Below, in pieces: positions 1 to 6,000 of a stretch of 6,138 nucleotides of DNA (positions within the stretch are counted from its first letter, which is position 1; each line of letters starts with the position of its first letter). Origin of the DNA: Rhizobiaceae bacterium (lineage in GTDB: Bacteria > Pseudomonadota > Alphaproteobacteria > Rhizobiales > Rhizobiaceae); NCBI GenBank assembly GCA_913776675.1, contig CAJYRE010000281.1, forward strand, positions 1 through 6,138, in the 5' to 3' direction. The position numbers and the translations under genes were made by a program. Below the pieces are notes generated by a model. The model was not told the DNA's origin, did no database searches, and saw only the letters and a program-made list of their open reading frames with translations.

Positions 1-1
1 A

Positions 2-823
2 GGCACTGCTCAGTCACTGACAGAAGCAACCCGTCATGCTTCGGTCAACGCCGTCGGCACAACAGAGATGTTGGATGCGCTGGCACGAGCCCAAATTCGA
101 CCCGAGCGTATAATTTTAGCCTCCACCCGTGCGGTATATGGTGAGGGCAAATGGCGAGATAGTCGCTCTGGTCGTGACTTCTATCCTGCCCCCCGTACTC
201 ATGAAACCCTGTCGGCAGGTCGTTGGGTTCCGGATGGACCAGACGGAGGATCATCTATAGCTTTGCCTCATCGTGCGGCAGAGGTTTTTCCAAAACCCAC
301 CAGCATTTATGGTAGCACGAAGCTGGCACAGGAACATATTTTAATGTCTTGGTGTGGTGCGTTTGGTGTGCCCCTTTCTGTGCTGCGGCTACAAAATGTT
401 TATGGCGAGGGACAATCGCCGTTCAATCCATACACGGGTATCATCAATGTTTTTCATAAGCTTGCCCGAGCGGGTGAGAAGATCCCGGTGTATGAAGATG
501 GATTAATCGGTCGAGATTTTATCCATGTCGAGGATGTGGTGCGTGCCTTTGCTGCAATACTGAATTCCGACAGCCGCGATGACCATCTTTTCGATGTCGG
601 TACCGGCCAAGAGATCACGATCCTAGAGGCTGCAAAGGTCATTGCCGCTATGCATGGAGCTCCTAGTCCCGAAATTTGCGGCAAGTTTCGCGATGGCGAC
701 GTTCGTACTGCGGTCGCCGATACGACCGAATTAACTTCTATTACCGGGATAACGTCCTTCATCCCCTTTTCAATTGGGGCCCAACGCGTCGGCAATTGGC
801 TTGTCGCCCGCGGACATGTATGA
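2..823 (+). CDS. NAD-dependent epimerase/dehydratase (extended SDR), 5'-truncated by window edge
   Basis: The reading frame is open from base 2, so the true start lies upstream. The ATG at 68 is internal: the 22 codons before it read as normal SDR sequence (VNAVGTTEMLDAL). About 273 residues are visible, and the N-terminal Rossmann GxxGxxG motif is missing. Counting from the internal Met, the active-site Ser is in LASTRAVYGEG (17-27), the catalytic YxxxK is YGSTK (Tyr81, Lys85), and RLQNVYGEGQ (107-116) and GRDFIHVEDVVRAF (148-161) are typical of nucleotide-sugar epimerases. A roughly 45-residue insertion (about 30-75) between the Ser and Tyr motifs, plus NPYTGI (120-125), resembles dTDP-L-rhamnose 4-epimerase-type enzymes, but UDP-hexose epimerase or 4,6-dehydratase relatives are not excluded. 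The enzyme should act in the cytoplasm on a nucleotide-activated sugar feeding the downstream glycosyltransferases. The family is certain; the substrate is inference. Confidence 0.9.
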   Translation, partial: GTAQSLTEATRHASVNAVGTTEMLDALARAQIRPERIILASTRAVYGEGKWRDSRSGRDFYPAPRTHETLSAGRWVPDGPDGGSSIALPHRAAEVFPKPTSIYGSTKLAQEHILMSWCGAFGVPLSVLRLQNVYGEGQSPFNPYTGIINVFHKLARAGEKIPVYEDGLIGRDFIHVEDVVRAFAAILNSDSRDDHLFDVGTGQEITILEAAKVIAAMHGAPSPEICGKFRDGDVRTAVADTTELTSITGITSFIPFSIGAQRVGNWLVARGHV

Positions 824-831
824 CTCTATCC

Positions 832-838
832 AAAGGAA
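832..838 (+). promoter_or_regulatory. Ribosome binding site of the first glycosyltransferase
   Basis: The purine run AAAGGAA lies 9 nt before the ATG at 848, in the 24-nt gap after the epimerase stop. No other start codon lies in frame between that stop and 848, so this site fixes the start. Confidence 0.6.
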
Positions 839-847
839 TCATTTTCC

Positions 848-1771
848 ATGGCTAACAGCCTTCCCAATCCCGCAACGGAAAGTGTCTCAATTCAAGTCCA
901 ATCAATTCTCTATAATATGGATGAGGACTCAGTGCGACGCGCCCTCGAGTCTCTCGCTCGCGCAGCCGATTTGGCGATTAGCGGCGGCCAGGTTTCCCGT
1001 GTTCGGGTTAGTTATGGGGATACTTCGCCTAGTCGCTGCTTGTCAGAAACAAGTCTGGCGAAGCTAAGGGACGAGTTTTCTTGGGCTTTCGACCTTGGGT
1101 ACACTTTTTTTAATGCGAATCTTGGCTCTGCGCGAGGGCACAATGCCTTGGCCGAAGAGGCCTCCACAGACTACCTGTTGATTCTGAACCCTGATGTCGT
1201 GGTATCACCCCGCCTGTTGCAAGACTTCTTACTGCCTTTTCATAACCCTGTGACGGGAATGGTCGAAGCCAAGCAACTACCAATTGAGCACCCCAAAGAC
1301 TTCGATCCTGTCACGGGAGAAACAGGCTGGGCCACAACAGCCTGCGCATTGACGCCATTAGCACTGTTTCGCCAGATTGATGGCTTCGATGCTGACAGCT
1401 TTTTCTTATATTGTGACGACGTTGATTATTCTTGGCGTGTCCGTGAGGCTGGCTACAAGGTTATCTTTGCAGCAAATGCAGTGGTATTCCATGATAAGCG
1501 TGTAGCCCGTGATGGTGCATGGCAACCCTCAAGTGCGGAACGTCGTTTCTCAGCCGAAGCTGCATTGATGATGGCGCATAAATGGTCCCGGCCCGACTTG
1601 GTCGACAAGATCAGTTGGAGTTTTCGGCACGCAGGGCCGGACGAGCAGGCCGCAATCAAAAACTATGATGACAAGAAAGCCGCTGGGACACTCCCCCAAC
1701 CCCGTGACGCCGCCCACAAGATCGGTGAGTTCGAGGGGCACTTTTACACAAAGCATAGGTATGCGCTATAA
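848..1771 (+). CDS. Glycosyltransferase family 2, rhamnosyltransferase-like
   Basis: A 307-residue soluble GT-A fold enzyme that should transfer a sugar from a nucleotide donor to a growing surface glycan at the cytoplasmic membrane. Visible motifs are NLGSARGHN (91-99), which matches the N-x-G-x-A-x-G-x-N signature of rhamnosyltransferase-type GT2 proteins; LILNPDVVV (111-119) with the metal-binding NPD at 114-116 in place of DxD; the acceptor-side IDGFD (177-181); and YCDDVDYSWRVREAGYKV (188-205), where Asp replaces the usual Glu of the EDVD catalytic segment. Length is normal for the family. The N-terminal 80 residues are poorly conserved and lack a clear first-strand signature, and residues 215-307 form a charged tail with no recognised domain. 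The gene starts 24 nt after the epimerase, in the same frame, and its stop overlaps the next start, so all are probably co-transcribed. Family is secure; donor and acceptor are unknown. Confidence 0.9.
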   Translation: MANSLPNPATESVSIQVQSILYNMDEDSVRRALESLARAADLAISGGQVSRVRVSYGDTSPSRCLSETSLAKLRDEFSWAFDLGYTFFNANLGSARGHNALAEEASTDYLLILNPDVVVSPRLLQDFLLPFHNPVTGMVEAKQLPIEHPKDFDPVTGETGWATTACALTPLALFRQIDGFDADSFFLYCDDVDYSWRVREAGYKVIFAANAVVFHDKRVARDGAWQPSSAERRFSAEAALMMAHKWSRPDLVDKISWSFRHAGPDEQAAIKNYDDKKAAGTLPQPRDAAHKIGEFEGHFYTKHRYAL

Positions 1772-3615
1772 TGCTGAATCCTGACGAACTTTATGATAAC
1801 GCGTTTCAACCAGATAATGTGTATGGTCATTGCCTCGCGCTTTTGGCTCGTTATCAAGATGTGACTCAGCCAGAAGGTATCCACCTGGATCTGGGCTGCG
1901 GTTTCGGACGCATGGCTGAAGTAATCCGCGACAAGTTGGGCAAAATTTATGTTGGCGTCGATGGTAGCGAAGCTGGTCCAGCCTCGCTGCGTGAACGGGG
2001 CTTTGAAGCTCATCAACTTCTATTCGAGACTTATGAGCAAACGCTGTCTGCTTTGCAGGCGATCATAGCTGGCCGCCGTGTTCTATCACTCACGATGTTG
2101 GATACACTGGAGCATCTGACCAACGGTGACGAAGTGCTTCGCGCCATACGCACGATCATTGGACCTGGCAATGTGCCAGCGGTTATCAGCGTACCAAACA
2201 ACGGGCATCGTGATGTAGGTTTCAAACTTGCCTTTGGGCGTTGGGACTATACACGCGATGGGTTGCTCGATCATACCCATGTACGGCTCTTTTCTGAGCA
2301 ATCAATGCGACGCACATTCGAAGCCGCCGGATTACAGCTTGTTGACAGCAACAATGTTTCGATTGTTAAAAGTGATCAACATTTCCCGGATACCCATCCT
2401 CTATTCGCTTCGGGTTCAGTCCTGTCTGAGTTCTTGACCAGACTGCGCGAAGGGGTCGATGATTACAGCACGGTGAACCAGTTCGTCTGTCTCGTTATGG
2501 CCGGACCGCAATCTCAGATCCATCGTTATATTGATGACGCTGAACGCAAGCCCAAGCGACCTTTTCTATCAATCGTTATGCGGACTCAAGGCAAGCGTCC
2601 ATACACGATGATTGAGGCGCTGACAGCCTTGGCCGGACAAAAGGACCGAGATTTTGAACTATTGGTCATAGGGCACAAGTTGTCTCACGAACAGCAACTC
2701 TCCGTAGAGCGGTTGCTTGATGATAGCCCTGAATGGTTACGCAAGCAGACACGATTGGTTCGTGTGGATGATGGCAATCGCACCCGTCCACTGAACCGTG
2801 GCTTCGAAGAGGCGACGGGTGAATATATCAGCATTCTAGACGATGACGATGTACCCTTGGCGCACTGGGTTTCGACTTTCCGTCAACTCGCAGAGGAAAA
2901 GCCTGGTCGTGTCTTGCGCACAATTGCAGCGCTGCAGAATGTGGACGTGGTAGAAGTGCAAGGTAAACCAGCCGTTCGGGCCATTGGGGAGCTAAAACCT
3001 TATCCAGCCCAGTTCGATCTTCTCCAGCACCTGATTACAAATGAAACGCCCCCCATAGCCATCGCGTTTCCACGCGGCGTATTTCACGACCTTAACATTC
3101 GTTTTGACGAAACGCTGACAACAACAGAGGATTGGGACTATTTGCTGCGTTGTGCGCTCACAGTGGGTGTTCATTCCGCGCAAGAAATAACAGCAATCTA
3201 TCACTGGTGGAAGTCTTCCGCCGAGTCCTCAAGAACTGTGCATGATCAAACCGAATGGGATGCGAACTACGCAACTATTCATCGGAAAATCGATACTATG
3301 CCGATTTTGCTTCCAGCTGGCAGCTCAAAGCAGCTTCGCACATTGCGTGCCCTGCATGCAGCTCGCGCCGTTAGCAGTAACGCGATGGAAGAGGAAGGCA
3401 CATCTTATCTCCTTGAAGTGATCGAGATTTTGACCTCGAGATCTTGGCGCTGGTCGGTGATCAACCGCTTGCCCAAAATTCTCAAAGGCAGAAAAGACCC
3501 TACAATCGCAGATTGTTTCAAGATGTCTGATGTCCAATTGATTTCGCTTTTGGCTCGGCTGCGTAATTCCAGCTCGTGGCGTCGCACTGCAATTTTCCGC
3601 GGACGCAAGAAATGA
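1771..3615 (+). CDS. Bifunctional SAM-dependent methyltransferase / family 2 glycosyltransferase fusion
   Basis: A 614-residue two-domain cytoplasmic protein. Residues about 20-245 are a class I methyltransferase of the Methyltransf_23/UbiE type: SAM-binding motif I LDLGCGFGR (39-47), acidic strand-2 end VGVDGS (61-66), motif IV-like LTMLDTLEHL (107-116) and DHTHVRLFS (167-175). Residues about 264-480 are a GT2 domain: FLSIVMRTQGKR (265-276), NRGFEEATGEYISILDDDD (342-360) with the metal-binding Asp cluster 357-360, and TTEDWDYLLRC (451-461) with the likely catalytic Asp. The C-terminus (about 500-614) is helical and carries two SWR-type motifs at 557-560 and 601-604. The start overlaps the previous stop (TAATG) with only a weak AGG 11 nt upstream, consistent with translational coupling. 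The likely job is to add a sugar and methylate the same surface glycan. The fusion is read directly in one uninterrupted frame; substrates are unknown. Confidence 0.9.
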   Translation: MLNPDELYDNAFQPDNVYGHCLALLARYQDVTQPEGIHLDLGCGFGRMAEVIRDKLGKIYVGVDGSEAGPASLRERGFEAHQLLFETYEQTLSALQAIIAGRRVLSLTMLDTLEHLTNGDEVLRAIRTIIGPGNVPAVISVPNNGHRDVGFKLAFGRWDYTRDGLLDHTHVRLFSEQSMRRTFEAAGLQLVDSNNVSIVKSDQHFPDTHPLFASGSVLSEFLTRLREGVDDYSTVNQFVCLVMAGPQSQIHRYIDDAERKPKRPFLSIVMRTQGKRPYTMIEALTALAGQKDRDFELLVIGHKLSHEQQLSVERLLDDSPEWLRKQTRLVRVDDGNRTRPLNRGFEEATGEYISILDDDDVPLAHWVSTFRQLAEEKPGRVLRTIAALQNVDVVEVQGKPAVRAIGELKPYPAQFDLLQHLITNETPPIAIAFPRGVFHDLNIRFDETLTTTEDWDYLLRCALTVGVHSAQEITAIYHWWKSSAESSRTVHDQTEWDANYATIHRKIDTMPILLPAGSSKQLRTLRALHAARAVSSNAMEEEGTSYLLEVIEILTSRSWRWSVINRLPKILKGRKDPTIADCFKMSDVQLISLLARLRNSSSWRRTAIFRGRKK

Positions 3616-4649
3616 TCGTAAATTCCGAAAGCGAAGATAATTTTGCAGCCATTCGCTTGATCGCAGCACTTTTGGTGGTTTTCGGCCACTCATTTCCACT
3701 GACGGGCGGCGAAGGACCGGGCTATTTGGGTAGCCCGGTTTCGACTTTAGCCGTAAAAGTGTTTTTTGTTATAAGCGGTTATCTTATTTCGGAAAGCTGG
3801 CAGCGCGATGGTCACTTTGGACGCTACATGCAACGAAGGGCACTGCGTATATTTCCCGGCTTAATCGTTCTTTGCTTGCTAACTGTACTCTTGGTTGGGC
3901 CAATTTTAACGACCCAAAATTTGGGTGCGTATTTCAGCAATTCTGCTTCCTGGCGCTATCTTCAGAATGCAATTCTTTATCCAAATTATAGTTTGCCAGG
4001 AGTTTTTGAAACTAATTTCTATCGCAACGCCGTTAATGGATCGCTTTGGACTCTGCCAGTCGAATTTTCAATGTATCTTCTCACGCCGTTGATACTGATC
4101 CTACCACTAGCCAGATCATCGATCTGGATCATTGCGTTGGCAACATCTATCGCTTCAGTATGGTTTTGTCGTATTGCTGTGCCCGCGACTCCAGTCGTCC
4201 TTTATGGCAGCAATATCATAAACGCCTTAGAAATGGCCCCATATTTCATATGGGGAATGGTTTATAGAATATGGGTCCCACGCGCCATTTTGAATCTGCA
4301 GATGACGCTTCTTCTGGTGATACTTCTCCCGCTTTTGATCACAGACTGGCCAAGTGCAGAGATGGTTTCATTAGTTCTTGTTCCTTATGCGACCCTCTCA
4401 TTAGGACATGCCAGCCCAGCTTGGTTTTCCTCAATTGGTCGTTTCGGTGATTTCTCTTATGGCACATATCTTTACGGATTTTTAGTCCAACAAATTATTT
4501 GCAACGAGATCAATGTTGCAAACAATCATTGGACAAATTTCCTTATTGCAGCGCCGATCATTCTGCTTCTTGGTGTACTATCTTGGTTTTTTGTTGAAAA
4601 GCCAGCAATGAGACTGAAGCCACGAAAGAAAAAAGTCTCAGCATTATGA
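3612..4649 (+). CDS. Acyltransferase 3 family (OafA/YrhL-like) membrane O-acyltransferase
   Basis: A 345-residue multi-pass inner-membrane protein that should transfer an acyl group, usually acetyl, to a sugar hydroxyl of a surface polysaccharide. Family marks are the R-x10-H motif (Arg15 and His26 in AIRLIAALLVVFGHS), FFVISGYLIS (51-60), RRALRIFPGL (75-84), GSLWTLPVEFSMYLL (143-157) with conserved Glu151, FGDFSYGTYLYGF (278-290) and the closing WFFVEKPAMR (325-334). About ten hydrophobic segments are visible. There is no C-terminal SGNH domain, so this is the short form. The ATG at 3612 is chosen because it forms an ATGA overlap with the upstream stop and gives the usual short N-terminus. 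An upstream in-frame GTG at 3576 would add 12 residues that look unlike the family. The gene is visibly more AT-rich than the repressor gene beyond it. It is last in the operon and probably decorates the product. Acyl donor and target are inferred. Confidence 0.9.
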   Translation: MIVNSESEDNFAAIRLIAALLVVFGHSFPLTGGEGPGYLGSPVSTLAVKVFFVISGYLISESWQRDGHFGRYMQRRALRIFPGLIVLCLLTVLLVGPILTTQNLGAYFSNSASWRYLQNAILYPNYSLPGVFETNFYRNAVNGSLWTLPVEFSMYLLTPLILILPLARSSIWIIALATSIASVWFCRIAVPATPVVLYGSNIINALEMAPYFIWGMVYRIWVPRAILNLQMTLLLVILLPLLITDWPSAEMVSLVLVPYATLSLGHASPAWFSSIGRFGDFSYGTYLYGFLVQQIICNEINVANNHWTNFLIAAPIILLLGVLSWFFVEKPAMRLKPRKKKVSAL

Positions 4650-4703
4650 GTTTTTACTTCAATCGATTTGCGAAAGGATTATCCTGCAAATTGAGATTAT
4701 TAT

Positions 4704-4737
4704 ATATTGGTCCGTTTTTGAAGCGGACTAATATTTT
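4704..4737 (+). terminator. Stem-loop terminator after the polysaccharide operon
   Basis: The arm at 4704-4714 (ATATTGGTCCG) pairs with 4724-4734 (CGGACTAATAT) as an 11-bp stem with one G-U pair and a 9-nt loop. Three more T residues follow directly, so the T-run is TTTT (4734-4737). It lies 55 nt past the acyltransferase stop, in the gap between converging genes. The short T-tract is the main weakness. In the reverse direction the stem is followed by an A/T mix rather than a T-run, so service to the repressor gene is less certain. Confidence 0.55.
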
Positions 4738-4826
4738 CCACCATTCAGTTCGAGAGAATATCTCTTAAGCTGACCGCCTGAACAAGTCTTCTATCTTCAA
4801 TTTTAAGGATAAGGCCACTTCCTTGA

Positions 4827-5852
4827 TCAAACACTACGGCGGAGTACGACAGTTGGTGGAACGAGAACGTGCCGCGCTTCTTCTCGTCCTTCGATCCGGC
4901 TAAGCAACAGCTCGCTTGCTTGAAGTCCCTGCGACTGTGGGTGCTGGTTGAGGCTCGACAGTCCAACAAAGGGAAGGCTTGCGGTTTCACAATCGTCATA
5001 GCCGATAATGGCGAGCTCGCCCGGTACGTTGATACCTTTTTCATGGCACACTGCCATAAGCGGCAAAGCATCCAGATCTGACCATGCGAAGATTGCCCGT
5101 GGTCTGCTCTCTTGAGCAAGCATATCGCGCAATTCTTGCGTTCGGTTCCCTGCCTGATGGGACAGTCTGAGAATACGCGTCCGGTCACCAAGGCCGAGCC
5201 GCTGCATCGCGCTTCTGTAACCCGCTTCTCTGGGAACAGATACGACAGAGGAGAGGTTTTGACTGCCATTGTAGCTCAGCATAGCGATGTCGTCGTGGCC
5301 AGCAGCCTTCAGCGCCTCGACAGCCATCTCCGCTCCGCGGAAATCGTCAGAATTGACGGTGTCGTAGAGCTGGGCCTGTGGCTCATGATGGGCGATAACA
5401 ACAATGGGGATCTGCTGGGCATATTCTGCGATGACAGCACCTGAGATCTGCGGAGCGATCAGGATCAGTCCATCCATCCGGGTGTCGATCATCGATTCGA
5501 TCATCGATGTCTCGATTTTCATGGCGGCGCGACCGACGCCAACCATCGCCTTGTAGTTGGCCTTCTCCAGCCCCGCATCGATCCCTTCTAACAGAACAGG
5601 GACGAACGGATTGGTGAGTTCCCTCACGAGAATGCCGACTGTGTAGGTGCGACCACGCATGGCCCGCGCTGCGGTGGAGGGCCTGTATTTCAAAAGGTCT
5701 ATGGAATGTTCTACCTTCTTCCGCAGCGCTTCCGAGACCCCGTAGGCATTCCGAAGAACCTTTGATACGGCGGCCACAGAGACCCCCGCATGTTCGGCGA
5801 CATGGCGGATCGTAATACGATCTGCGGAGATATTAAGTCGCTGTTTTTTCAT
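4827..5852 (-). CDS. LacI-family transcriptional regulator
   Basis: A complete 341-residue DNA-binding repressor. The N-terminal helix-turn-helix is ITIRHVAEHAGVSVAAVSKV (13-32), followed by the hinge segment YRPSTAARAMRG (56-67), in which Met65 sits where many LacI proteins have the minor-groove Leu. The periplasmic-binding-protein-like effector domain shows TVGILVREL (71-79), MDGLILIAP (126-134), NSDDFRGAEMAVEAL (167-181), AIFAWSDLDALPLM (253-266), AIIGYDD (281-287) and the closing LVPPTVVLRR (330-339). The ATG at 5852 is preferred: GGCGGA lies 10 nt upstream and the predicted promoter gives a leader of about 25 nt. A TTG at 5870 would add six residues but has no Shine-Dalgarno. It is convergent to the polysaccharide operon and divergent from the gene at 6001, which it probably controls. 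The effector is likely a sugar or sugar acid but cannot be named. Confidence 0.93.
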   Translation of the reverse strand: MKKQRLNISADRITIRHVAEHAGVSVAAVSKVLRNAYGVSEALRKKVEHSIDLLKYRPSTAARAMRGRTYTVGILVRELTNPFVPVLLEGIDAGLEKANYKAMVGVGRAAMKIETSMIESMIDTRMDGLILIAPQISGAVIAEYAQQIPIVVIAHHEPQAQLYDTVNSDDFRGAEMAVEALKAAGHDDIAMLSYNGSQNLSSVVSVPREAGYRSAMQRLGLGDRTRILRLSHQAGNRTQELRDMLAQESRPRAIFAWSDLDALPLMAVCHEKGINVPGELAIIGYDDCETASLPFVGLSSLNQHPQSQGLQASELLLSRIEGREEARHVLVPPTVVLRRSV

Positions 5853-5862
5853 ATAAATATTA

Positions 5863-5868
5863 TCCGCC
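5863..5868 (-). promoter_or_regulatory. Ribosome binding site of the LacI-family gene
   Basis: GGCGGA on the - strand lies 10 nt before the ATG at 5852. It falls just downstream of the alternative TTG start (5870), so it can only serve the ATG and helps decide between the two starts. Confidence 0.5.
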
Positions 5869-5884
5869 AAGTTTTACGGATGTC

Positions 5885-5913
5885 ACTATATGCAAAATGC
5901 TCTTGCACGGCAA
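5885..5913 (-). promoter_or_regulatory. Predicted sigma-70-type promoter of the LacI-family gene
   Basis: Read on the - strand, TTGCCG (5913-5908; 4 of 6 to the -35 consensus) and TATAGT (5890-5885; 5 of 6 to the -10 consensus) are separated by exactly 17 nt, the optimal spacing. Transcription would begin near 5878, leaving a leader of about 25 nt before the ATG at 5852. Confidence 0.55.
5891..5907. promoter_or_regulatory. Candidate operator: 17-bp imperfect palindrome
   Basis: TGCAAAATGCTCTTGCA has perfect 5-bp outer arms (TGCAA/TTGCA) and matches at 6 of 8 symmetric pairs around a central G. It exactly fills the spacer of the predicted repressor promoter and lies next to the -35 zone of the divergent gene, so a bound dimer could block both. 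An operator role for the LacI-family protein is inference. Many LacI-family sites have a central CG pair, which this one lacks. Confidence 0.4.
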
Positions 5914-5928
5914 TCAATTTTGTATAAT
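5903..5928 (+). promoter_or_regulatory. Predicted promoter of the divergent gene at 6001
   Basis: A perfect -10 hexamer TATAAT is at 5923-5928, giving a start near 5935 and a leader of about 65 nt. The best -35-like sequence, TTGCAC at 5903-5908, is only 14 nt away, which is short, so the promoter may be weak or need an activator. The -35 candidate overlaps the palindrome at 5891-5907. Confidence 0.4.
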
Positions 5929-5985
5929 GATTTACATAGAACGATACACACATGATCAGGCGCGCCCTGACGGGCATGGGCCGAC

Positions 5986-5993
5986 GGGAGAAG
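5986..5993 (+). promoter_or_regulatory. Ribosome binding site of the gene at 6001
   Basis: The purine-rich GGGAGAAG lies 7 nt before the ATG at 6001. It is a strong Shine-Dalgarno and the main support that this truncated frame is a real gene. Confidence 0.55.
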
Positions 5994-6000
5994 AGACACC

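Noticed and set aside
68..70. ATG at 68 as the true start of the epimerase
   Set aside because: The frame is open to the window edge, the preceding codons encode conserved SDR sequence, and starting here would remove the cofactor-binding Rossmann motif.
454..795. A 113-codon - strand frame opposite the epimerase gene
   Set aside because: It is composed of the complement of conserved SDR codons, is Ser/Ala/Pro-rich without motifs, and has no separate ribosome site.
3325..3699. Two overlapping - strand frames (3325-3699 and 3405-3689) across the fusion/acyltransferase junction
   Set aside because: Both are opposite well-supported coding sequence on the + strand, carry no recognisable domain and conflict with each other.
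4668..4691. Small inverted repeat around GGATTATCC with outer TTGC/GCAA arms
   Set aside because: The inner stem is only about 4 bp and is separated from the outer arms by a bulge, with no T-run after it. The hairpin at 4704-4734 is a far better terminator.
4745..5269. A 174-codon open frame on the - strand overlapping the repressor gene
   Set aside because: It lies mostly antiparallel in register to the clearly coding LacI-family frame on the same strand and shows no family motif. Only its last 26 codons, beyond the repressor stop, are mentioned as a weak finding.
5868..5870. TTG as the start of the LacI-family gene
   Set aside because: It has no Shine-Dalgarno, would leave a leader of only about 8 nt from the predicted transcription start, and adds residues not typical before the helix-turn-helix. 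The ATG at 5852 fits better.
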